DNA of 64,000 bases, from positions 372,001 through 436,000 of the forward strand of contig NC_051132.1 of the NCBI RefSeq assembly GCF_014839805.1, in the 5' to 3' direction. This document shows, piece by piece, positions 36,221 through 49,900 of the stretch; positions within the stretch are counted from its first letter, which is position 1; every line of letters begins with the position of its first letter. Made by a program: the position numbers and the translations under genes. Under the pieces are notes generated by a model that did not search any database, was not told the origin of the DNA, and was given only the letters and a program-made list of their open reading frames with translations. The stretch is from Manduca sexta. Taxonomy: Eukaryota > Arthropoda > Insecta > Lepidoptera > Sphingidae.

Positions 36221-36989
36221 TTAACTGTTTTGTAGTTAAGATACTTAAAAAAAAAATCTTCCAAAGCACCGTGCGAGGCCCCGAGCGTTTGCTCGCAACT
36301 GGGTATGATTCTTCTGAATTTAGGAAAGAATCTTTAAATTCTACCCATAGAACAATAGGTAGCATTAAGTTATTTCAAACGATAATCGCTGTTTAAAATA
36401 TATTCTTATTTTTTATAATAAAAGGTACATAAAGTCACCTGGTGGTGAGTACTTAATTCACAACGATAAATCCACAACGTCAGTAATCATAATGCTTGAG
36501 TAATCATGAGCCGTTGCCGATTAGAAAAGAATTAGGAGGTATTAGTATAAAAGTTGGAGAAATTGTTCCACTTAATAAATTACTTTATTATTAGAAATAA
36601 ATCCTAATATTTCAATGTAGAAATAAATATCTACGGCACACACAAACGAATACGATAAAAACTATTAAAATAACTTCTATCTTAGTAAAATAAAATAAGG
36701 AATCGCAAAAATAATAGAAGAACTGGTAAATATAAATATTTATTTTATACCAAACTGCGCATCTGTTTAAATATCGATTCTTCTATGACGCCAATCCTCA
36801 GATAACTATGCAAAAACCTTTTTTTATTCCACGTTCCACTTAAGTCCGCTACAATCGAAAAGTTTTAACGAATGTTCGAACAAAATACTGTATTTTTCAA
36901 AAGTACTTTATACTTAGTCTGTTACGTAAAAAAACTGTTATTGTAGGCTCTCAAAGAAAGTACAATAAATTGTAATTTTGGCGTACTTA

Positions 36990-37185
36990 TCTATACTAAT
37001 ATTTAAAGCTGAAGAGTTTGTTTGTTTAAACATGAAAATCTCAGGAACTACTAAACTGTTTTTGGATTTCTTTCACTACTAGGAAGCTAAAAACTCCTAA
37101 GTGCTAAAGGCTACTTTTTATTCCAGGCAAATATTTATCCTGGAAAAACATTTCCACGCGGGCGGAGCTGCGGGCAAAAGTTTGT
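36990..37185 (-). repeat. GC-headed interspersed repeat
   Basis: On the minus strand: TTTGCCCGCAGCTCCGCCCG head, a GGATAAATATTTGCC block, AAGTAGCCTTTAGC, AGTTCCTGAGATTTTC and a TTCAGCTTTAAATATTAG end. Same family as 35415-35605. Non-coding. Confidence 0.6.
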
Positions 37186-39152
37186 ATAAAAATAAAAGAT
37201 AAACCTACTCGTGTCTATAATTTGTAGGTATAGAATGTTACGTCATTAGTAAGTCTTTCTTATGAACTAGCTATCATATTATCATCCAATTAAATCTTTA
37301 ATATCCTTTAAATCAAACAAGATTTACAAAAGTATTTAGGTCCAATACATACAATATTATAAATTATATAATTACCAATAGTTTTAAAGCATATAAATAG
37401 GTTTATCAAAGAAAACAAAGGCACAATTTATAAGTATTACATAGGCATCAATATAGATAGATAAACACAAAGTACAAATAGACTGTGATAGGTTCTTTTT
37501 GTAACTGTCCAAAATATCGATTAGAACAACACAAACAAAATCAACTATGACAACAATGGAAGGTTCCCGTATTGTATGGAGGGTTCACACATAGGGTTTG
37601 CAAAGTTTACACAATTCCCACATCAAGTACGAACTATTGTACATCGTGGTGTTATTTGTGTCCATACTCCGAAGTCCCGAATGTTTTGTGTATAATCCGA
37701 TAATAGAATTGGATTTATTTGTTTCATTGTAAACGCGATTAAAAGTGATTTATTTAAAAACCTTTTTGAAAGGCGATTTAAAGTAGAGCACCGAACCTGA
37801 ACAGAATTAAACTACAATAATTGTACTTCATCGATTCAATTAAAGTTTATGACATTCCTAAGAAAAGCGGAATCAATAGATTAACCCTTAAACGTTGTTT
37901 CTCCGAGCTATGTACTTTTCATCCGATGATGCGATAGATCTATTTTAACATCGAAATAAATATTGTCTACGTTAAAGGTCATTAGTATAGTGATGCTGGT
38001 GCTAAAAAAATAACACAATCAACAACATTGTCTGTATATAATTAAGGATAGTTTTCTTATTGCTGGCCTTCCTTACTACACTAATATGGTTGACCAATTT
38101 CTTCATTAGTAGTTGAAGATGTCACTGGTACAATTAAAATAAACCGAGAACGTTTTAAATATAAAAGCGTGTATTTAAATAGTGCGTGTTTACACCTCAC
38201 ATACATAGTGAAACAGTTACCAGCACAAGGATGAAAAGTAAAAGAAATATAAAACTTATTAATATATTATATAAAAATTAAAATGGTTACGCCCTCAATT
38301 CACAATACGAGTAACTGTCAAATTTGCTGTTACTTTAGCCCAACTTATGGCATTTACTTTTACTGTTTTAAATTTCATGAAACTATATGAGGCGTTACCA
38401 TGAATAAGCCAATCACTAAATGCACCTTTAAAATACATTCGCAGTAAAGGCACGTACTTAAACTTAAGCCATATTGAAGCGGATTAATACGAAAACTAAA
38501 CCGCTTAACCTCAAATATTCGGAACATTGCTTGAACAAACTACGAGTTGCCAACTATGAAAGTTTGAATGAACTTTGTAGTTAAAATGCAGTTGGTGTTT
38601 AAATCACAAAATCTGATTTTTAATCCAATGTGTATGAAATCGTTTTGAAATAAAAATTCTTGGAAATAATAATAGTTTCCTATGATTGTTTGTTTCAATA
38701 GCTGGATACGGAATGAAAAGCCTGTTAGAAAAATTTAGGGCTGGCAACTCGGTTTACAAGAAAGTGTTTTAAGAATCGAAAAAGAACCATGAGTATACTA
38801 TCATAAAATCACTTATTCCTCTTTTAGATACCGATAATAAAGGCATGCCGGCCGCTTAATCCAAACGCACTGTAGATAAAAACAAACGATTGCAATTTCG
38901 CACCAATCCAGGAAAACGGTAAACAATCGAAAACCCAGTTAACGGAGCTCACCGACGTGTTGACACAGCAGAGTGAAAATTTTCAGTTGGCTATACATTC
39001 ATACCGGTTTAGACCAGTTTGAGTTATAATAGATAATGGAGGATAATATGAGGAAAATTATATCTTCCACTCGGTAGTCGTACTTAGTGAAAAACAGCTA
39101 CTCGCCGTAATAGTGTAGTAAATTCATGATTGACAATAAATATAAAGACAAG
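37186..39152. other. Intergenic DNA, no gene seen
   Basis: AT-rich, with no frame of note and no repeat that I can name. Confidence 0.5.
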
Positions 39153-39341
39153 TACAGTCAGCCACATAAGTGACTGAATAAATTGAAAACTTTACATCGC
39201 CTTCGCTTTTATGCTTATCAATGGTTTTTTTTTTTTACAAATAATTGGTTTACTTTGTTTCACACAAAGAAAAAAATCAATTAACGCGTATAAGTGATTT
39301 GAAATTTTGAATTTATTCAGCTACTCATGTGACAGACTGTA
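39153..39341. mobile_element. Tc1/mariner-type MITE, 185 bp
   Basis: TA lies at both edges (39153-39154 and 39340-39341). The element has inverted ends of about 30 bp: CAGTCAGCCACATAAGTGAC at the left and, inverted, CAGTCTGTCACATGAGTAGC at the right, both followed by TGAATAAATT. TA targets and CAGT-type ends are typical of Tc1/mariner non-autonomous copies. There is no coding frame. Confidence 0.82.
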
Positions 39342-40476
39342 CAATGTATATGTACATTGTTTTTCTATAAAAGTACCTATGTACTAGCTAGTAATTATTT
39401 AATAACCATCTCGCGAATGGTTTTCGAACACTTAAGTTGATAGTAATTAGGCAAACAAATTTCCATTTAACGTAATTTATAATTTATGGTATTATTTTCC
39501 ATTAAAATAATATCAATTTCCAATTAAAACAAATAACTTTGTATTTTAGTTTTACTAAACATTAAATACATTCCAGCATTAAATTCCAGTTTCTAATAAA
39601 ATTATGTACACATTTGATTGGGTTTCAAATTAAGGTAATAAAATAATTATGGAGTATTCTATATGTTAAAGTAACAACAATGAATATCCGCGACACATTC
39701 TAACCTAAACTTTGTTATTTGCGTAGTTTTATCCTATTTCATGAAAATAACCCACACGACTCACACATTTTAATTGGAGCGCCGTGACTTGTAAGCAAAC
39801 TTTTAACGAATGTTCAGGGAATATGGAACGCTCTGGATAAAAAACATTTATTCAATTGTTTTTTTTTATATCATAGCTAACCGAAAGTTGATGACTTGAC
39901 TTACCTTATCTCAAGTATGTAACAGTAATATAAACTATTAGATGTTAATTAAAGTAGAAAATGTTCATTACTAGGTTTCATAGTAGCTTTATTTCATGAA
40001 TTCTATTTATTTAGACGCTGCTAAATAGTTCATATTAGGAACTATGTAATACGTAGATTATGTACTTAAAATGACACAGCACAAACACGGTAATTAGGTA
40101 CTAACATCTTCGTTTTCAGTTTAAAAGTACAAACAAACCGCCTAACTTGGAAGTCGAAACGACGGATTACTTAAACACATACTAAATGACAGAAATACTT
40201 TCGAACTTAGCAAACCGAAGGGAGTTAAGAAGATATAAATTAACGTATCAAAATATCAATTCATCTTTTCTTGCGGAAATACTTGGATCTTTCCACACTT
40301 CCAGAGTTTAATCTTTGCGACGCGCGCGAAAAATACATAATTTACCAAACTGGGGATTGGAAAGAAATTCAATAACGCATACGATAACCGTTATTCGGTT
40401 CAGTTATTGGGTTCCGTCGTGTGGAACGACCTTTTTTAAAACTCAATTTTTAACGTACCTTTATGAATGACTAGAT
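39342..40476. other. Intergenic DNA, no gene seen
   Basis: AT-rich with no recognised feature. Confidence 0.5.
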
Positions 40477-40660
40477 TTTGCTCGCGGCTTCGCCCGCGTG
40501 AAGGAATTTTCCCGGATAAAGGTCCCGCTATATATTTTCTCGGGATAGAAAGGAGCCTACAACCTTTCCAGGGTCAACTATCTCCATACGAAACTTCATA
40601 AGTATCCGTAATCCGAAAAAATCGATAACATACAGACACAAATGGCTCACTATTTTATTT
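40477..40660 (+). repeat. GC-headed interspersed repeat
   Basis: GCTCGCGGCTTCGCCCGCGT head, TTTTCCCGGATAAAGG, GATAGAAAGGAGCCTAC and CTCCATACGAAACTTCATAA blocks. This is the clearest head of the family in the window. The related tail TCCGTTTAATATTTTTTCG ... ACTTTCGCATTTATAATATG lies further on, at about 40935-41010. Confidence 0.6.
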
Positions 40661-41363
40661 ATAGTAGCTTCCATAAATACGGTACATTTTTACACTATCG
40701 CGAACTTTTACTTAGAACTATTTAAGACAAACAATCCTACGACACATCTTCTTTGTCTAACTCCAACGGTTTAGGCAGCGTATGCCAAGATAGCATTTTT
40801 TCATTTAAGCATGACTTACTTGATAATTGATATGTATCGTTATATCATGACCAAATTACACAAAATCATTATAAATTGTAGTCTATGTGTTATTCTGATG
40901 TATAACCAATATTAGTGTAAAGTTTTTTTTCAAATCCGTTTAATATTTTTTCGTGAAAGAAGACCAAACATACATCCATCCTCACAAACTTTCGCATTTA
41001 TAATATGTAGGATTAATGTAAATGTTGTTCTTTATTTGAATTTCGAAAAGACACTCTATTAACCCTTAGATAAAAGGAAGTGTGTATTCATAATAATATA
41101 TAACTATTAATTTTCTTTTTGGCATACATTTTTTAAAAAGAGAATCTAGCTAAAGTATGAAAGACAATAATTATTTCCTAATCTAGTAATTTTATGTGAG
41201 TTAAATATTTTTAGCATACCCTAAAACATAAGTACTGCCAATGAAGTAATAATAGTGATAATACCAAGGCAATAATATTTTTAAGTTTTAAGTTTGTTTA
41301 TACATACCCACCATAGCCTTAGTATTCTTGCTTTTGTAATATTATAATAATTTATATTTCGTT

Positions 41364-41590
41364 GAAAGCCTCAGTGACGTTATTGCAATCACGGTACGAG
41401 TGCAGTCCTGAGGTCTATGGTCCGATCCTCGGCTAAAGTTATTTTATGGTATGGCTTCAGGCTCGCCCCTATCACATCATGGGACGGAATATAGACAGCG
41501 GAATGTGGGTGCACAAGTTGCGCATCTGCCAACCTACTCCTTTGGGGATAAAAGGCATGAGTGTGTGTGTGTGTGTGTCTATGTGTGTAC
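41364..41590 (+). mobile_element. tRNA-headed SINE, second family, with GT tail
   Basis: Head GCCTCAGTGACGTTATTGC, B-box-like TGGTCCGATCC, CACATCATGGGACGGAATAT block, TCCTTTGGGGATAAAAGGC, and a (GT)n microsatellite at about 41562-41580. The two open frames across it are incidental readings of the repeat. Confidence 0.72.
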
Positions 41591-42364
41591 TTCGTTGCAT
41601 TATGTTCCACAAACCCGAAATACACTGTAAATATTTTTTTAATTTCGCTCACATTGGGCGGCGTATAGAACGCTTTCTAAAACGCAATTTAAATATTTCG
41701 TATCTTTTCCATTCCAAATAGAAAGCATTTTGACAACTCTAAAGCCGTCGACCGAATGACTTCGGACGGGTCGATAAAAAAACTTTCATAAAAATATTTT
41801 TTCAGAAAATCTTTCCATAAAAGAAATAAGGCGTTAAAAGGAAATCTTGATTGTAATAATGAAAGAGCAAAGGGATACAAAGGAGAGGCTGTCCTTTATG
41901 ATTTATTTGCTAAAATATTTTATTTACTTTCATATTATTGTATTCATTCGTATACAACTTTACCGTGAATTTTCCAAACATTACTTAATTACTAATTGTC
42001 GTGATCCAATAGATATTAATACGAATGAATTCAATTAAACAATAATTCTCGTCATTGTATATTAAATTAAATTTCATACTAATATATACTAACTTATATA
42101 CTGTAATAAATATATTATTCACTTTAATAAACACTCAACATAAGTACGTACCACGTTAAGACAAAATATTATGAAAATAAAAATACTTCAAATCGTCAAC
42201 ATTTAAGTACTCAGACACTAAGATGTTTTTATTACATAGATACGTTATCCGAGCTCAATACTGGCAAGACGAAAGTAAGGTAACTGCCCGACATTCACTT
42301 AGTCAACCTCCAACCACTGTCGCGACTAGTCGGCTTACTAACTTTTTGTATTTTTATAAATAAA
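41591..42364. other. Intergenic DNA, no gene seen
   Basis: AT-rich with no recognised feature apart from a possible TATA-like stretch just before the next entry. Confidence 0.4.
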
Positions 42365-42442
42365 ATGCCTTCCTGTGTTTTTAGACGATGTACACATTAT
42401 ACTCCAACTGTGAATGAAAAAACGTTTCATTTTATACGTTAG
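42365..42442 (+). CDS. Possible first exon of a THAP-domain protein
   Basis: ATG at 42365 opens MPSCVFRRCTHYTPTVNEK, followed by TFHFIR and a stop. The MPxCVFxxC start and the later TFH match the first third of a THAP zinc finger (C-x4-C and a following aromatic-basic strand). The stop lies in ATACGTTAGTAAT, where GTTAGT at 42438-42443 could be a splice donor, so the 25 codons may be an exon end rather than a whole frame. No second THAP half (C-x2-H) was found downstream. THAP domains occur in host genes and in P-like and PIF/Harbinger-like transposases. A GC-rich block follows at 42500-42590. The call rests on about 25 residues. Confidence 0.45.
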   Translation: MPSCVFRRCTHYTPTVNEKTFHFIR

Positions 42443-42489
42443 TAATAAGTATACACTCTTTAACTTATTTTTTAAACTAATAAATCCAT

Positions 42490-42600
42490 TTTAGTCGACT
42501 GTCATGGCGACGGGGCGGCCGACGCTCGGGCCCATTCGGAACCACTCGGGCTCGCTCGGCCCGTATCGATGCGAGCCGCTAGGGCTGTGACTATAGTAAA
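42490..42600. other. Isolated GC-rich, CpG-rich block
   Basis: A run dense in CG within AT-rich surroundings, with repeated GCTCGGGCC, ACTCGGGCTC and GCTCGGCCCG motifs. It could be a promoter-like CpG patch or part of a mobile element. It lies about 60 bp after the THAP-like frame. Confidence 0.4.
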
Positions 42601-42999
42601 TACTCCGCTGTTTTTATGTGCAATTTTGTTAGTGTATGACGCGTCTATTTGTAAAATGTCATTGCTCAGACAAATTTGAACTGACAAATTCACCATATCT
42701 TATCTTTAAACAACCACTCCACCCGCAACTTCAGATATCGCATAAAGTTATTATTTAAAATGCCCTCAAATTTCGTTTTATCTTTAACCTCTCGTTGGAA
42801 TCGCGCTTGAATATCAATACAAGAGCAATCGAATATCAGCCAATGATTAAACTTGGTGAATAAGTTTACTTTACATTTAAATTTCGATTTTATATATTAT
42901 AAGCAAGAATTGACATTTGAGTGGTAACGTTGCGTTAGTTCTGTAAATCACATTTCTTCTCAACGTGATAGAACAATATGTTTTAGCGAAATACTATTA

Positions 43000-43090
43000 T
43001 GGGTGTACTGCCTTAGAAGCGTAGTAGTATTGAGTACGCGGTGCGAGTTTAACTATCGCGTTGAGCCACCTGGTGCGCTGATAATACTTT
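43000..43090 (+). repeat. Possible SINE-like fragment
   Basis: AAGCGTAGTAGTATTGAGTA, GCGGTGCGAGTTTAACTATC and GCGTTGAGCCACC resemble a tRNA-headed dispersed repeat of Lepidoptera. Only about 90 bp are recognisable and no second copy exists in the window. Confidence 0.3.
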
Positions 43091-43447
43091 TAGATTTTTG
43101 GATATTCGTATTTATTGTATACTTAGTATGTGCTATTATTACTCGACATTGGTGAAATCACTGATAGATAATCGGTAGAAGCCATAATATAAAAGAAGAA
43201 TAAAAAATAGCAACGGTGTTAAGGTGCTGCCTTATTTATCATCACACTTGAGAGCGAAACTGACTTGGATCTATTAATACGGCTATAAGGTATTGAATAT
43301 TATGCGTTGGAATTTAAAATTAGGAACTGAAAATAAATTATGTTTATAGCTTTTTTTTAATTTCAAATACAGACTTCATGGGCATAGATATTTGCTAGTG
43401 GCTCTCATGCTAAGCTGAGCTTGTATCTTGGGCTGCCATAATAAAAA

Positions 43448-43947
43448 NNNNNNNNNNNNNNNNNNNNNNNNNNNNNNNNNNNNNNNNNNNNNNNNNNNNN
43501 NNNNNNNNNNNNNNNNNNNNNNNNNNNNNNNNNNNNNNNNNNNNNNNNNNNNNNNNNNNNNNNNNNNNNNNNNNNNNNNNNNNNNNNNNNNNNNNNNNNN
43601 NNNNNNNNNNNNNNNNNNNNNNNNNNNNNNNNNNNNNNNNNNNNNNNNNNNNNNNNNNNNNNNNNNNNNNNNNNNNNNNNNNNNNNNNNNNNNNNNNNNN
43701 NNNNNNNNNNNNNNNNNNNNNNNNNNNNNNNNNNNNNNNNNNNNNNNNNNNNNNNNNNNNNNNNNNNNNNNNNNNNNNNNNNNNNNNNNNNNNNNNNNNN
43801 NNNNNNNNNNNNNNNNNNNNNNNNNNNNNNNNNNNNNNNNNNNNNNNNNNNNNNNNNNNNNNNNNNNNNNNNNNNNNNNNNNNNNNNNNNNNNNNNNNNN
43901 NNNNNNNNNNNNNNNNNNNNNNNNNNNNNNNNNNNNNNNNNNNNNNN
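43448..43947. other. Assembly gap (N run)
   Basis: About 500 N. The right arm begins immediately after it. The same length as the second gap suggests a fixed-size scaffolding gap rather than a measured distance. Confidence 0.95.
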
Positions 43948-46900
43948 AATGACTACACCCTGTTTCTGTTCATTGTATGAGCGCAATACCTGTATATTGA
44001 ATTCTTAGAAAGGCAGAGCTATAGTAACTTAATAACCTTAGTACTTTTTGCTTCATATTTTCATGGAAATCATATATTATAATTTATATTGTATACTAAT
44101 GTATAAAGTTGAAGAATTGGTTTGTTTGAATGTGCTAATCTCAGGAACTACTGAATCTAATTTTGATTTTTATTATTACTAACAAGATTTTATTCTTAAA
44201 TGCTATAGGCTATTTTTTATTCCGAAAAAATATATTTATTCGGAAAGAACTTTTCGACGTGAGCGGAGCCGGTGCATAATAATATACATAGTTGTTTTAA
44301 ATAATTATAATTTTTGAGACTCGGGAGAAAAAACACTGATTAAAAACGCTTATTGTAAGGCGTCACAGTGATAAAAGTAAATTTATTCATTTGTTTTAAA
44401 TAAAATTTTGTTTACCTTAATAGGGCAATAAGCAGTGAAATGATTAGTATTTTCGGAGAATAAAAATATATATTTGTTCAACGGGCGTTCTTACGTTTTA
44501 CATACGCTTTACTGCCTTGTTCTATAATAGAATTTTCTAGATACAAAAGCACGTATTCAATTGGATTTTTATACCACACAGGGTTTTATTTCACTAGTTA
44601 TAATGGAAACGGGCGGCTAACTTCGATTATTTAAGCGGTTAAAGAGCTTCAGCCGAACGAATGTCTGGTACTTTTTTAATATTCTTTTTATTAATGTTTA
44701 GTTAAGTTCACGGTTTCGCCCGTCATGAAATATATGTGTCAAATATTAAAAAAAATATCACTTTTTGTAGTTCAAGCTTACTTCTTTCCACATTTCATTA
44801 AAATAGGTCTAGTGAAAGACTCACAAACAATTACTTTAGATTTTCTAATATTACTACGGATGTAGTAGTTAGTATATTCATAATCCCTAGTAATAAATAG
44901 CGAAGATATAGCCATATTACTGTTGCTTCTGGATTTTTTTTCTGGTTTAGCTAGGAATTTGATACTCCCATTTTAATAAAACGAACGCTTCTCTAATGAA
45001 TATCAGTTAGTGCAGGGCGTAGCCGCCGTATTAGTGATATGAAGCCCCAATGTTTAAGGTCCTATCTTGGATCATACCAACATTAAACTAAGCGGGCGCC
45101 CAAAAGTTGGCACTGCCCTGAAGGGCCCCCATCAGATTTTGATATAGGACCTTTCTATGACAAGTTACGCTACTACATTAGAGGTATGTGGTTACGAACA
45201 AAGTTTTTAGTTGATAAAGAGCTTAGATATATTCAATTCAGAGGTTTCGAAATAATTTAAAATTCTGCATCATATTACTATTATTTATGAACAGTCGTGT
45301 TTATTTACCTTGAAACACGCGGTTTGTTCGTGTTCTTAGTTTAGTATTTTTCTTTCACTTGCTTGATTAACTGACATCAATATCGCCTCGGCATTATACA
45401 TAATTTCAAGAAAAAATGACAATCTTTAAGGCTCATTTGTGAATCCTATCTCAGTCGAATCATAGTTGAAAATGCTCAATTATTATGTCCAATATTGGCA
45501 CCGAACACGGACTTGCCAGTCTACAGCTAAATACGCTGTCAGTAGTGCCAAGACCAAAAAGACACGAAAAAATATCAACGTGTATATGAGATAGTCTCTT
45601 TGTCATGTGGTGTTATTAATATTCCTGCAGAACGAGAGACGACATAACTAGAATTTAATTTCAAATTGTAGAATTTTGTCCTTTTTTACCTATGCGCAGG
45701 TGGCACGCTCAACAAGGATTCCGTTTTAATTAAAACTAAGCCGAACAGATTTACGATACCTGCGTTGTTACGTTTGTGCATTACCACTGTGATTGCAGTT
45801 TGTGGAATTAATTTAAGGGAATATAGTTAACCAAAACCTTACTATCCTCTATTATATTATTATGAAATATAATTTATGGTGACATACGATTATATAATTT
45901 AAGTAACGATTAAATAGCGGAGCAGACTTGTTTAATTTACCCACAGTCATGGATTATCTAAAGCTTATTTTACTAAGGAAAAGTGTATCTTTTTAATTTA
46001 CTCTAAATACAATTATTAGGTAGTCGTTGTTGCTCATAGTATCGCCGCTGTATTATTTTTTCCAGAGTAAATTCACATTAAGTATATACTTTTTTTAGAA
46101 GTAAGGACCAAGCGACGAATACGAGCTAAGCAGCTCAACCTATACCTGTCTCACTCACTCGTCGTTGCTGAAAAAACCGCTCGCGGTGCCGGTCAGGGAG
46201 AAACTTCGTAGATTGGCCCTAAGTTATCTAGATTACTATTGTTTCTCTTTGTTTTTAAAACTCTTTTTTACATTTTTATATATAATATCTTTAATAAAAA
46301 CGATGTATACAAAAATATTATTATAATTATTTAGATTACATATTCTTATGTAATCTTATACTTCTCTATGTGTGTTAAATTTTCTAATCTATTCATAGCT
46401 TTTACGAACAACAAGTTAACTGTTAATAAACATCTAACATTTAAATATTTTTAGAAACTTTCACATTTACACATAACTAAACAAAATTTACACTATATTT
46501 ATATAATAGATCAAAATTAAACGTGTTATTAATACCTTAAAATAGGAAAAGCGGGTGACATTCTCACTGAAATTGTTAAATATAAGGTGTCCATCATAAT
46601 TCTATAACTGACGTTGACCTTTCGATTGAAGTCAGAAGTAAAATGTATTTTTGTGATATCGGATAGCTTGGGTATGTTTTAAAAATAAAAAGAATTTTGA
46701 TGTAGTTCTTTTAGGACGTGGCTTCATTTTTTTTTTAAATATTGTTAAATGATATCAATTTATAGACCGTACTTCAGAACGTTCAGTTTGTAGCAAAAAA
46801 AAATCTGATATGTTACAGAAAGCTGTAATTGAGAAGGGATGAGTTTGCTAAATTATGTTAGCAAATTTCGTAAGGTTTAAATCGTTTGCTTTTTAATAAA

Positions 46901-49900
46901 TCATATTCCTTCTCAATAAGGGCTGATTATGTGCGTTAGTAGATAATCAACCGTTATAGGTGATACGCCGTCTTGAATACCTATCTTCTATTAACATAGT
47001 ACCTAAAATTATCGCAGGGTTATCTTTATTTTTCCTCAAAATTCACAATAAAAACCCGAACTTCATAACGAAGTAAGTGAACAAAAATGTGATATTTCCA
47101 AAATTGCCACCTGAATTTAATCGTGTAGAAGAAAGATTTTCGCATCAGTTTAATCCGACCCTAGAATGACAAGGGTCTCGGTGGCCAATTGTATAACATT
47201 TTTCTTTCATATTTGTCATGTTGTCTTTTCATTCGTGATTTGTAAAAGATTTTTTCAATATTTCATGCTTGATTTTCAATGGGCCCGGATTGTTAAGTGA
47301 CCTTTTCATAGATAAAAGAATTTGAAATTTGAATTTTGTAAATTATTTTTACAATTTTTTTAAAGATTGTAACGGCATTTTCTGATCCATGTCAAGAGAC
47401 ATAACCGTGTTTTCAATTCTAAATTATAATTTGTTAAAAATAATTCAATCAAGAACAAAACCGAAATCAACGCATTTTGTCATGCAATTTAAGAAAAATA
47501 TGTATACAAGAAGAAACCCAAATTTAACGTATGTACATGTACATGGCAGAGTTCATATAAAAGACAATCTTGAACGTAAAAATCATAAGCTAGCATCGTA
47601 ATGTTGCCGAAAACTAGTATCAACTGTACTCGAAAGCACATAAGATGAAGATGAGTTATCGTATCCAGTGTCTATGCGGCCACCCGTCAGCTGACCTTTA
47701 GTGAATGGCTTCATAATTGAAAGGCCTGGATTATAGACGTCATCTATGAGGTCACTCTCATTAACGCTCTTTTGATCATCTTAGTAGACTTTTGATTTAG
47801 CGTTCGCATTGATCGCAGTAGCGCTTCTTCAGATTGTGCTTAAATCAGCAAGAATAAACGAGCTTTATTACAATAGGAATAAATGTGATAATGCGTTGTG
47901 GCAATTAATAGCTAAGTATATATGCCACTACGATAATATTATATGGAAGCAATGTTCAGAAGTTTGCCTTTAGGGATAATCTTAGAAGTTTCCGAAACAA
48001 TCCTCAAATAGTTTCACTGATAGAAAGTTGTTAAATAACTTAGGTTATACATTTTGCTCTAATTAATTTTATATTACTACTACTTACTCGGCCGAAACCA
48101 TGACTAAAACAAGCCATATTTAAACAAAACATAAAAAAGATAGAGTCCGTAAGTTTTGTATAACAGGTACAGAATAATGTCATTAGACGCAGATCCTTGC
48201 GTCTGCATTTAACAGCTGATGTCTTGATACAACCGTCTGATATTCAGTGGAAAAATGTGTATTTAGAGGTAGAAATCACTCGTGTATAAATTATGCTTAA
48301 AATAAGTCAATTTCTATTAAATATTATGTATCAAATCTGTTATTCTGGAATGTGTATAAAAGTTCCCCAAATCTTGAACTTATCTTGTATGTACTCGTAT
48401 ATACATTTTTTGTACGAAATAAAGTAATTATTAGTTATAATTGTTGTCAAGGTTAAGATGACTAGAAAATACAACGAGTATATTTTTTATTGTATTTGTT
48501 TATTTATATCATAAAAAGAAAAATAAGATAAAGACGTCATATAAAACAAAATTCCAAGTATAACCATTCAAACAGTTACCGAATATGATATCGTTCCCTC
48601 TTTCTATAAGATCTGATAGCGAAATCAACCACACTAGCATCGTAGCTTCTCAGAAGCAGTTCGCCTATAAAACTCTGATCTCCCATTACTGAAATGTACC
48701 ACTGTCCCCAAAATTGCTTAATAATGTAAAACTGCATTTATTTTAATATTGATCTGTCGTACTAACAAGTTGATTATAACTGTTCCGAGTCGCAAACTAG
48801 CTCAATTCAAGTGTCGGCAAAGTTTGTAATACTTAAACAGGGGAGAGCGGGGAAACGGGGACCGTCTATAGAAATAGTAGCCAACTTTGCCAGCTGATTG
48901 TTAATCCCATAACCGAAGTTGACAATAGATACATATTAAATTCTCACCAAAAACTTTTGTACGGTTTCTTATTGTTTTGAATTGGCGATATTTTGCTGCA
49001 TTATATGATAACTATTACAATTAAAAAATATATCCCAACGATTATGAGTCGTGAGTCGTATTTTGGATACATTTTATATTTATACTCTGTTTGAAATTGT
49101 ACATTAAGTGCTAACTAAGTTTTAAAAAAAGTAAAACACACTTAGACAAGGATTATCAATTAATTAAATCATTGTTTTCAAGTATTCAATATTCATACTA
49201 AAACAACTATATTTATTTTCATTTCATTTCATATATACTATTCAGTGCCCAGCTCGTTCCCATATCCTCAATTTCTTCAACAGACAATAGTTCCGTCAAG
49301 ACACCGAATATCTAGCACTTGAATAACAATCAAGTGGTAAACTTTGGCCCGATATGATTTATGTCGATTTTGAACGATTTCCCAGGAGCACGGAGCGCAT
49401 TCGACTCAATGGTTTACTGTACGGTCTGAACAAAAGATTTTTTTACTAATCCAAACCTGGTTTAAATCTGGTGGAGTAGTCAAGATTTTTTTTACCGACC
49501 GTTTAATAAGCAACTAGAAACTATATTGCTACAGTTACTTCTCGTTGCTACATCTTGTTATCTTTTTCAGAATAAAGACAATATACTGAAATTAACATTA
49601 AAGTTTTACCCAGAGATAATAATATATAGCTTTTTAATTTTTAATGGTATAAGAATTTGCACGTCTATTTATTAACAAAGGCACAGACCTATAAATTTCA
49701 ATGTGCAATGACTTCTATAAGTCAAGTTTGTCGAAGGTTCAACCGTGCCAACCCAGAGTGATACTGGATAATAGATACTTGATTTCTAGTAACAAATATT
49801 AAATTCAAACAATTTCAATCACTAAGTTATGGGACTAATCACTGACGTCATTTAAACTGCCCTCAATAATATTGCGGAAAGGTATTCCATTCACTTTGAT

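Noticed and set aside
36079..36290. CRISPR-like array
   Set aside because: The units are contiguous without unique spacers, are degenerate, and the context is an insect genome.
43405..43986. Open frames of 174 and 193 codons at 43405-43986, and one of 281 codons at 59948-60793
   Set aside because: They exist only because the N runs contain no stop codons. The real sequence on either side is short and non-coding or antisense to the LINE.
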